Below are positions 9,668-18,643 of a stretch of DNA of 64,000 nt, one piece after another; position 1 is the stretch's first letter; every line of letters begins with the position of its first letter. The stretch lies in assembly GCF_902167145.1 (NCBI RefSeq), contig NC_050104.1, positions 102,683,849-102,747,848 of the forward strand, in the 5' to 3' direction. Made by a program: the position numbers and the translations under genes. The notes beneath the pieces were generated by a model that was given only the letters and a program-made list of their open reading frames with translations, ran no database searches and was not told the DNA's origin. The stretch is from Zea mays. Its lineage: Eukaryota > Streptophyta > Magnoliopsida > Poales > Poaceae.

Positions 9668-12121
9668 ATGCGCCCCTCCTCTCTCTCTCTCTCATTTGGA
9701 TCTCCCGCGCAACAACCTCCCTCTCCCTCTTCCACCTCTCTCCCCCCGTGGTGCCCTAGGAATTGGAGACGGCGATCACCGGAATTTGGACCCCGAGGTG
9801 AGCTCCCCTCCCCTTCTCCTCTCTCTCTCTCTCCCTCTCCCTCCTCCTCTTCCTCCCTCGCGCGCGCCCTCCCTTTCCCCTGCTCGCGCGCGACCCCGCC
9901 CGCCCCCCTGCCCGCGGCGGCGGCCCCCGCCCCCGCTCCCCTGCTCGCCGGCGGCGCCCCCGCCCCCTCATCGGCCCGCGGCGGCGCGGCCCCGCCCGCC
10001 CCCTGCTCGCGCGCGGCGGCGACCCCGCCCCCTCCCCTTGCTCGCCGGCGCGCGGCCCCGCCCGCCCCTGCTCGCCGGCGCGGCGGCCCCCTGCCCGCCC
10101 CCCTGCCCGCGGCGGCGCACGGTGCGCGGCCCCCACCCCCTGCTCGCCCGGTGCGACCCCCCGGCGGCTCGGCCCCGACGTAGCGCCCTCCCCGGCCCCG
10201 GCGCGGCCCCTGCCCTCGGTGCGGCCTCGGCCCCTACGCGCGTCGTTCTGGCCCTTGGCGTGGTTCGCATGGCCTTGGCGTGGCCTCGCGCTTCCCCGTT
10301 TACCGCTAGCGCGTTCCCGCGTGCGCGACCCGCGTTCGCGGTGATTATTTTTGGTTGGTAGTCAATGTCAAACTCCGTTAGATAGCGTGCTGCGTCGCGC
10401 GCTTCGTCGCGCGACGGATTTGTCTAATTTAAGATTCTATTTATGTGTTGCGTCGTGCGCTTCGTCGCGCGACGATTCATTTTTAATTTCAGGTTGTTTA
10501 AGGTGTAACGTCGCGCGTGTATTCACGCGACGTTCCACTTTAGACTCAGTCTAGTTGACGTATGTCGTCGTGCGTTTCGTCGCGCGACGCTTAACGTCTC
10601 TTAATAATTAATGCGAAGTGTCTCGTTGCGTGCTCGGTCACGCGGCGAGTCGTTAATTTCTTAATTCGTTTTAGGGTGCTATGTCGCGCGTCTCGCCGCG
10701 CGACAATTCTTTTTATTTATCTTCATCCGCTTATAATGATTAGACATGAAACATGACTTTACTTTACGCTAAACATAGTGTCTACATTAATTTCCTTCTA
10801 TTAAGCGAGTGGTTAAATTATAATCATGTAACGTGACCGTTTCTCGACTGTCTTGTTCTCTTTCTCTCTTAACCGTAATTGCGAGCCCGCGTGGAACGTC
10901 TGTTTACTTACTGCATTCTATTGTATGGTGTACTGTTCTTTTGTATTAAATATGTGGATGTATGTGTGTTTGCGCTCGCATAGAGAACGATCCGGTCGGA
11001 GAACCCGAAGAACTCGCAGGAGAAGCCCCTGAGCAGCAGTCGGTTGGTGGAGGCAAGTGTCCCTTGACCTATCTCTGTCCTATTCATTCTTTAATTCACC
11101 TCCCGCTTTACACATTTATGCCTAAGGATTGACTAGTTTTGTTGTCCATGTCCTTGTTTACCTATTTGGGTTGGATTATTATTGTTTAGCTTTATGCTAT
11201 TGCTCAAACTCTAATCAATGAACATGATGAGATTATCTATGATACACTATTTTCCCTTCTCTTATTATGATGTTGTACTTGTGGCCTTTAAGGGGGCTCG
11301 AGCGGTTTCTCGAGTGCCTCTCCGTAAGGACCTGTTCTATGGATGACCGCCCGGGAAAACAGTGCAACCATGAGGTGGAATGGGGTGCCCTTAGCTGAAT
11401 AATTAGAGGATCCGGGGTGTAGTTCGCTTAGCCGTCGTGCCATCAATGGGGCTCGGTGTATGCGGCTCGCTCTGCCAAGTTTGGGTTCGCCCTTGGGGAG
11501 GAGTGCGGTGCATTTAGGAAACCTAACGGGCGGCTACAGCCCCAGGGAATCTTTGTAAAGGCTACGTAGTGAGACCCTGCCTATTCACCTTGGTAGTGTT
11601 TAAGGGTTTGATCGGCCCGAGGCAAGAGGGAATCACGGCTTGTGGGTAAAGTGCACAACCTCTGCAGAGTGTTTGAAAACTGATATATCAGCCGTGCTCG
11701 CGGTTATGAGCGGCCAAGGGAGCTCCAGTGATTAGTGGTACTTGATCAGAGACATTATGGTACATGTGGCTATGAGATCGATGGTTCTGGTTATGACTAT
11801 GGTGCTGGTAAGTGGTATTCTTTCCGTTTGGAAAGGGTACATCGGGCTAATAACTTGGGTTAATGCTAAAACCTGGCTTTCTATTAGTAAATAATAATCT
11901 GACCAACTAAAAGCAACTGCTTGACTTATCCCCACATAAAGCTAGTCCACTACAGCCAAACAGGATACTTGCTGAGTATGTTGATGTGTACTCACCCTTG
12001 CTCTACACACCAACCCCCCCCCCCCCCATCCACAGGTTGTCAGCATTGCAACCACTGCTCAGGAGAAGATGAAGCTGTGGAAGGAGACTTCCAGGAGTTC
12101 CAAGACTACGACAAGTTCTAG
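9668..12121 (+). other. Possible spliced three-exon mini-ORF inside the LTR (9668-9797, 10984-11052, 12036-12121)
   Basis: Exon 1 starts at an ATG (9668) and ends at CCCCGAG before a strong donor GTGAGC. Exon 2 follows an acceptor-like GCATAG and ends before GCAAGT, a GC-type donor. Exon 3 follows a pyrimidine/C-rich tract and CCACAG and ends with TAG at 12119-12121. The phases close at both junctions (one leftover base each time), giving a frame of about 94 codons with no internal stop. Its first part is Ser/Pro-rich and basic, the middle is acidic (NDPVGEPEEL) and the tail is Cys/His then acidic (CQHCNHC, EFQDYDKF). In the 3' LTR the same frame has a TAG at 20294-20296. The product is hypothetical and the blocks may only be spliced leader sequence. 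Confidence 0.4.
10392..10706. repeat. Array of six hairpins with ~58-bp period in the LTR
   Basis: Six imperfect inverted repeats built on GTCGCGCG...CGCGCGAC start near 10392, 10450, 10507, 10565, 10622 and 10682, separated by AT-rich spacers. The clearest is AACGTCGCG...CGCGACGTT at 10507-10534. The array recurs in the 3' LTR (about 19665-19970), where the first hairpin has lost about ten bases. Confidence 0.8.
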
Positions 12122-12380
12122 GCGTGGGTTAGCGGCAACCCCCAGTCGGCTGCCTGTGAAGGCCGCGGTTATCTACGTTTCGTTTTCACACTTTGATTTA
12201 TTGTAAGGACCATATGGACGTCTCAGACGTATGATGTAATCGACTATTATTTCCCTTTTTAATACCATTTTGAGCACTGTGTGATGATGTCCATGTTATG
12301 TAATTGTTGTGTACGTGAATAACTGATCCTGGCACGTACATGGTTCGCATTCGGTTTACCTTCTAAAACCGGGTGTGACA

Positions 12381-12400
12381 TAAGTGGTATCAAAGCCGTG
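12381..12400 (+). other. Primer-binding site of the Tekay-type element
   Basis: TAAGTGGTATCAAAGCC directly follows the LTR end. It resembles the initiator-Met tRNA 3' end complement (TGGTATCAGAGC) with a mismatch. Confidence 0.75.
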
Positions 12401-12640
12401 CTAACTGTAGGACCGCTAACCTAGAATAGAATGGTCGTTCTAAGGATTATAGACCTCTGTCTCTGCCTTGACTTTGATATCCCTTCAAAAGTTGGTCATA
12501 TCGACCAAACCTATGTTCTACTATATATTATATCTTGCTGAAAATTGTGTTTTATTCTAATCCTTCATTTATTTATGGTTCATTACTTGCTGGTCATATT
12601 AATTCTGTTCTCACTCTTTTACTTGCGGTGTCTTTTGTAG

Positions 12641-13654
12641 ATGGCTCGACTTGGACACACTGCACGAAAGTCCATCATCCCCTTCTTACCCTCCCGCCTT
12701 GCTGAGCGTCTGCTTCGTCGTCCCGTGGCCGGACAGTCCAGCCACTTGGAGAGGCTGCACCACCGCCTGCATGAGGAGCAGGAGCGTCGACGACAGGAGC
12801 AGCAGGGCTCTTCTTTCTCGCTCCAACATGAGATAGAGTCCGTGAGGAGCTGCTCCCCTATGCTTCCCCTGGAGGCGCCCCCTGCACCACCACTAGGCGC
12901 CCCAGCCTCTGGAGTAGCTGTTGGAGGAGACCCAGACGACGGAGGTGGCGACGACAGCTCGAGCCACGACACCGACCTCTCTGCTGACCAGGAGCCAGAA
13001 GGATGGGTTGCTCGACCCATCACTCGCGACGCTGCTCGCGGGTGTCACTTCCACGACGCGCTCGACATCCTGCTACGTCGGGCACTTAACCGGCGTACTT
13101 GGTCCATCGAGTATCGTTGTGTGGTCTACCAGCACAGTCGCGGGGTCTACCCGGACCGCTGGGAGGCGACCTGCTTGGTGCGCCGTCCGGAGAACAGTCT
13201 CCAGGGTGCTGAGGTCTGCTCAGAGCACTATTCTATCTCTGAGCGGGACTCAGCTGAGGCGGCCATGCAAGATGCTGCACGGCGTGCGCTTTCGCACTTC
13301 TGCTCGGTTCTCGGTGGGGTAGCTGACGGTCTCAACCTGAAGTATTACCCTCGCCGTTCATCTGGCAGCACAGGAGGCGTGATTGTCTCACCCGTTGGTG
13401 AGGACAATCCTAGGTTGAGCAGCACAGTCAACCTAGCCGTCGTGCTAAACACGGAGCTGGACCATGCATTAGACGAGCTGAGTAGGGCTCGTGCTGAGGT
13501 CGCCCTGCTGCGGGCTGAGCGAGCGGAACGTCGTCACCTGGATGATGGTTCCCCCGCTCCCGTCGGGACTCAGCACCCGTACCGCTCACCTCGGCGTGGA
13601 CGCCAGTCTTATGGCAACCCCGACTGCAAGACCAAGATAAATCTAGAATCATAG
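12641..13654 (+). CDS. Additional ORF upstream of gag in the Tekay-type element, function unknown
   Basis: An intact 337-codon sense ORF between the PBS and gag. The N-terminus is basic (MARLGHTARKS, then LAERLLRRP), followed by an Arg/Gln-rich helix and an acidic Ser/Asp segment. A conserved-looking globular core around residues 125-225 contains WSIEYRCVVYQHSRGVYPDRW and ends in an Ala-rich helix, AEAAMQDAARRALSHFC. That helix resembles the last helix of a double-stranded-RNA-binding fold, but I regard this only as a resemblance. A Leu/Ala/Arg helix (LDHALDELSRARAEVALLRAE) near the end may form a coiled coil. The ATG is directly preceded by TGTCTTTTGTAG, a splice-acceptor-like sequence. It is the only long ORF of the element with no stop, whereas pol has many. 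Confidence 0.7.
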   Translation: MARLGHTARKSIIPFLPSRLAERLLRRPVAGQSSHLERLHHRLHEEQERRRQEQQGSSFSLQHEIESVRSCSPMLPLEAPPAPPLGAPASGVAVGGDPDDGGGDDSSSHDTDLSADQEPEGWVARPITRDAARGCHFHDALDILLRRALNRRTWSIEYRCVVYQHSRGVYPDRWEATCLVRRPENSLQGAEVCSEHYSISERDSAEAAMQDAARRALSHFCSVLGGVADGLNLKYYPRRSSGSTGGVIVSPVGEDNPRLSSTVNLAVVLNTELDHALDELSRARAEVALLRAERAERRHLDDGSPAPVGTQHPYRSPRRGRQSYGNPDCKTKINLES

Positions 13655-14057
13655 ATCGTTAGAGTTGGATCTTGTAATTAATACAAAATATATACGTAGA
13701 AGCTACAGTCTTAGCGTTAGTCTCACTCTTAGTTAGTCTTAGTTAGACAGGGTAGTTTGCTATATCCTGTGCATTTATGTTTGTCATGATGAACTATGTT
13801 TGGTTTGGATCTTTGTAATGACTGTCACCAGAGTGTTGGTATCCCCTGCATTTTGGTTTACCTATTATGTTAATGGAGTTAGTTATATAGTTGGGAAACC
13901 TTTTATTCCACTTTCCTCTTTATCGGAGAAGCTGTGTGGTCTGTGTTGGAGATCAGTGAAGATGCTCATCTGTTCAGTGCTGTTGAAGGATTCTATACTC
14001 TTTTCTTATGCTGCAAGATTTGCCAGATCAGTTCTGATGTGTGGTTGCATTCTGCAG

Positions 14058-15123
14058 ATGTCAGAGAACAGGCGCAGGGGAGGAAGGCGTGCTCAGCAGG
14101 AGCGAGCCGCTCAGCAGGAAGAGGTACTCCAGCAACAGCACCTGCCGCCCCCGCCCCCGATGTCGATCGAGCAGATGTTTCTGATGCAGACTCAGGCAGT
14201 TCAAGCCATCGGTCAGACTTTGGCCGCCATTCAGCAGCAGCAGCAGCAACAGCAGCAGGCACCACCTTAGCCTCAGATGCCCAGAGACAAGCGTGCTGAG
14301 TTCATGAGAGGTCATCCACCAACGTTTGCTCACTCTTCTGACCCCATGGATGCTGAAGATTGGCTGCACACTATGGAGCGGGAGTTGCATACCGCTCAGT
14401 GCGATGATAGGGAGAAAGTCCTGTATGGTCTCCGTCTGTTGAGAGGAGCAGATCAGTCATGGTGGGAGTCTTACCTCGCCACCCATGCCCACCCCGACAC
14501 CATCACCTGGGAAGAGTTCAGAGGTAACTTTCGTCAGTACCATGTTCCTGTAGGTCTAATGACAGTGAAGAAGGAGGAGTTCCTGGCCCTCAAGCAAGGG
14601 TCATCATCTATCAGTGAGTACCGGGACAGGTTTCTGCAGTTGTCTCGCTATGCTCCTGAAGATGTCAACACCGACGCCAAGCGACAGTACTGTTTCCTGA
14701 GAGGCTTGGTTGACCCTCTTCAGTACCAACTGATGAATCATACCTTCCCGACATTCCAGCACCCGATTGACAGAGCAATCATGACAGAGAGGAAGCGTAA
14801 GGAGATGGAGGATCGTAAGCGCAAGATAAGTGGACCTCAGCCTGGAAGCAGCAATCGTCCTCATTTCTCAGGCAATCAACCTCAGCAGTTCAGGCAGAAC
14901 CAGCGTCCACCTCAGCAGCATCAGCAGTTCCAAAGGCAGTATCCTCAACATCAGTATCAGAACCGTCCGAGCAATCAGTCAGGAGGTCAGTTTCAGAGGC
15001 AGAATCAGCAGGCACCTCGTCTTCCTGCCCCAGCAGCCTAGCAGAACAGTCAGGCAGCACCAGCTCAGGTTGGAAACAGAGCATGTTTCCACTATGGAGA
15101 GCAAGGCCACTGGGCGATGCAAT
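14058..15123 (+). pseudogene. gag of the Tekay-type element
   Basis: Starts at ATGTCAGAGAACAGGCG, right behind the acceptor-like TGCATTCTGCAG. An N-terminal Gln-rich segment (residues to about 72) ends at a TAG (14269-14271), and the frame continues at 14277. The capsid-like region (FAHSSDPMDAEDWLHTMERE, WWESYLATH, YRDRFLQLSRYAPE) is typical retrotransposon gag. A Gln/Arg-rich linker leads to a TAG at 15039-15041 where CAG is expected. The zinc knuckle at about 15082-15120 reads CFHYGEQGHWAMQC, so one zinc-binding Cys of CX2CX4HX4C is Tyr. Gag would package element RNA; this copy is disabled. Confidence 0.85.
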
Positions 15124-18100
15124 GTCCAAAGAAGGCAGCCCAGCAGCAATCAGGCCCCAATGCCCCAGCAAAGCAGAATGTGTCTCAGCCTGGAGCAGGC
15201 AACCGCTCTCAGCCACGCTATAATCATGGGAGACTGAACCACTTGGAGGCTGAAGCAGTTCAGGAGACCCCCGACATGATAGTAGGTATGTTCCCAGTCG
15301 ACTCCCATATTGCAGAAGTGTTATTTGATACTGGAGCAACGCATTCTTTCATTACTGCATCATGGGTAGAAGCACATAATCTTCCAATTACTACCATGTC
15401 AACCCCTATTCAAATTGACTCAGCCGGTGGTAGAATTCGAGCAGATAGCATTTGTTTGAATATAAGTGTGGAAATAAGGGGGATAGCGTTTCCCGCCAAC
15501 CTCATAGTAATGGGTACTCAGGGAATAGATGTCATCCTAGGGATGAATTGGCTAGATAAGTATCAGGCAGTTATCAGCTGTGATAAGAGGACAATCAAGT
15601 TGGTGTCCCCACTAGGAGGGGAAGTGGTGACCGAGTTAGTCCCGCCTGAGCCAAAGAAAGGAAGTTGTTATCATATGGTTGTCGATAGCAGTGAAGCAGA
15701 CCCAATTGAGAGTATCAAGGTTGTGTCCGAGTTCCCAGATGTGTTTCCAAAGGACTTACCAGGTATGCCACCAGAGCGGAAAGTTGAGTTTGCCATAGAG
15801 CTTCTTCCTGGAACCGCCCCCATCTTTAAGAGAGCTTACAGAATATCCGGACCAGAGTTGGTTGAACTTAAGAAGCAGATTGATGAGCTGTCAGAGAAAG
15901 GTTACATTCGGCCAAGCACCTCGCCTTAGGCCGCCCCTGTCCTATTTGTGGAAAAGAAAGATGGCACCAAAAGGATGTGTATCGATTATCGAGCTCTGAA
16001 TGAAGTCACCATCAAGAACAAGTACCCTTTGCCCAGAATAGAAGATCTGTTCGACCAGTTGAGAGGAGCCAGTGTGTTCTCCAAGATTGATCTGAGGTCA
16101 GGTTATCATCAGCTCAGGATCCGACCTTCGAACATTCCGAAGACGACATTCATTTCCAAGTATGGTATGAGTTCACAGTGATGTATTTTGGTTTGACCAA
16201 TGCACCCGCCTTTTTCATGAATCTGATGAATAGTGTATTCATGGATTATCTTGACAAGTTTGTGGTGGTATTCATTGACGACATTCTGATTTATTCTCAA
16301 AGCGAAGAAGAGCATGCAGATCATTTGAGGATGGTATTGCGGAGATTGCGAGAGCACCAGTTGTATGCAAAGTTGAGCAAGTGTGAATTCTGGATCAATG
16401 AAGTCCTGTTCTTGGGTCACATAATCAACAAAGAAGGATTGGCTATGGATCCGAAGAAAGTGGCAGACATTCTCAACTGGAAAGCGCTAACAGATGCCCG
16501 AGGAATCAAGAGTTTCATTGGAATGGCCGGATATTATCGGTGATTCATTGAAGGGTTTTCGAAGATTGTGAAACCAATGACAGCGTTGCTAGGCAACAAG
16601 GTTGAGTTCAAGTGGACCCAGAAATGCCAGGAGGCCTTTGAAGCGCTGAAAGAGAAGTTGACAACAGCGCCTGTCCTAGTCTTGCCTGACGTGCACAAGC
16701 CCTTCTCGGTGTATTGTGATGCTTGCTACACAGGTTTGGGATGTGTGTTGATGCAAGAGGGAAGAGTTGTGGCTTACTCGTCCCGACAGCTGAAGGTTCA
16801 TGAGAAGAATTACCCAATCCATGATCTAGAGTTGGCAGCAGTGGTTCACGCACTGAAGAAATGGAGGCACTATCTGTATGGACAGAAATGTGATGTTTAC
16901 ACAGACCACAAGGGTCTGAAGTACATATTCACTCAGTCAGAGTTGAATATGAGGCAGCGAAGATGGTTAGAGTTGATCAAAGACTATGAGTTGGAGATTC
17001 ACTACCATCCAGGCAAAGCGAACGTAGTGGCAAATGCTTTGAGCAGGAAGAGTCAAGTCAACCTGATGATCGCTCGTCCGATGCCTTATGAGTTGGCCAA
17101 GGAGTTTGACAGGTTGAGTCTCGGATTTCTGAACAATTCGCGAGGAGTCACAGTTGAGTTGGAACCTACCTTAGAACGGGAAATCAAAGAAGCGCAAAAG
17201 AATGATGAGAAGATCAGTGAGATCCGGCGACTGATTCTAGATGGCAGAGGCAAAAATTTTCGAGAAGATACAGAAGGTGTGATATGGTTCAAAGACCGCT
17301 TGTGTGTTCCCAATGTCCAATCCATTCGGGTGTTGATTCTCAAGGAAGCTCATGAGACAGCCTATTCGATTCACCCTGGTAGTGAGAAGATGTATCAAGA
17401 TCTGAAGAAGAAATTCTGGTGGTACGGAATGAAGAGGGAAATCGCAGAGCATGTGGCTATGTGTGATAGTTGTCGAAGGATTAAGGCAGAGCACCAGAGA
17501 CCAGCTGGATTGTTGCAACCGTTGCAAATCCCTCAGTGGAAATGGGATGAAATCGGTATGGATTTCATAGTCGGATTGCCTCGCACTCGAGCCTACTACG
17601 ATTCCATTTGGGTAGTAGTGGACCGCTTGACCAAGTCAGCCCACTTCATACCTGTCAAGACTAACTACAGCAGTGCAGTATTGGCAGAGTTGTATATGTC
17701 TCGGATCGTTTGTCTTCATGGTGTGCCAAAGAAGATAGTGTCAGACAGAGGAACGTAGTTCACCTCTCATTTCTGGCAGCAGTTGCATGAAGCCTTAGGC
17801 ACGCATCTGAATTTCAGTTCAGCATATCATCCGCAGACAGATGGTCAGACCGAAAGAACCAAACAAATTCTGGAAGACATGTTGAGAGCCTATGCGTTGC
17901 AAGATCAGTCCGGATGGGATAAGAGATTGCCGTATGCAGAGTTTTCCTATAACAACAGTTACCAGGCCAGTTTGAAGATGTCACCATTTCACGCGCTCTA
18001 TGGAAGGAGTTGTAGAACTCCGTTGCAATGGGATCAGCCTGGAGAGAAGCAAGTGTTTGGGCCAGACATTCTGCTGGAAGCTGAAGAGAACATCAAGATG

Positions 18101-18607
18101 GTCCGAGAGAATCTGAAGATAGCGCAATCAAGGCAGCGAAGCTATGCAGACACAAGAAGAAGAGAGCTGAGTTTCGAAGTCGGAGACTTTGTCTATCTAA
18201 CAGTGTCACCGATCAGAGGAGTCAGAAGGTTCGGAGTCAAAGGCAAGCTAGCACCCCGCTACATTGGTCCGTACCAAATTCTCTCAAGGCATGGAGAAGT
18301 GGCCTATCAGCTCAGTCTGCCAGAGAATCTGTCCGCAGTGCATGATGTTTTTCATGTGTCTCAGTTGAAGAAGTGCTTGCGTGTGCCAGAAGAGCAGTTG
18401 CTAGTGGAAGGTCTCAAAGTCCAGGAGGACTTGACCTACGTTGAGAAGCTAGTGCAAATCCTTGAAACCGCAGACAGAGTCACTCGAAGGAAGACCATCA
18501 GAATGTGCAAGGTCAAATGGAATCACCACTCTGAGGAAGAAGCAACCTAGGAGCGTGAAGATGATCTGATGGCTAAATACCCTGAGCTCTTTGCTAGCCA
18601 ACCCTGA
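15117..18607 (+). pseudogene. pol polyprotein with chromodomain of the Tekay-type element
   Basis: The protease has DTGATHSF near 15330. RT has the conserved FIDDILIYS near 16270-16300, and RNase H has YCDACYTGLG, TDHKG and a terminal ANALSRK where ADALSRK is usual. The integrase has an HHCC zinc region (HPGSEKMY...CDSCRR) and the DDE residues in GMDFI, SDRGT and GQTER. The chromodomain runs from about 18400 (EEQLLVEG) through KVKWNHHSEEEAT to the final stop at 18605-18607. Breaks are TAG 15927-15929 (expected TGG), a small deletion near 16168 that shifts the frame, TGA 16541-16543 (expected CGA), TAG 17756-17758 (expected CAG) and TAG 18548-18550 (expected TGG in EEATWE). The element therefore cannot make its own enzymes. 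Confidence 0.9.
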
Positions 18608-18627
18608 ATCTCGAGGGCGAGATTCTT

Positions 18628-18643
18628 TTAAGGGGGATAGGTT
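18628..18643 (+). other. Polypurine tract of the Tekay-type element
   Basis: TTTAAGGGGGATAGG lies just before the 3' LTR start TGTAAAGCCC. Confidence 0.75.

Larger units (their letters stand above)
9320..12380 (+). repeat. 5' LTR of the Tekay-type element
   Basis: 3061 bp, from TGTAACGCCCTG to GGGTGTGACA. It contains a CT-rich and very GC-rich 5' part, a periodic hairpin array (10392-10706) and three open exon-like blocks described separately. A poly-C run lies at 12014-12027. Confidence 0.9.

Noticed and set aside
9444..10361. 305-codon ORF in the Tekay-type LTR (and 18767-19582 in the other LTR)
   Set aside because: Pro/Arg/Ala-rich translation of very GC-rich sequence; several overlapping frames are equally open, and the region contains intron-like sequence in my LTR model.
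10392..10706. CRISPR-like regular repeat-spacer pattern
   Set aside because: Repeats are diverged hairpins inside a plant LTR, spacers are similar between copies, and the genome is eukaryotic.
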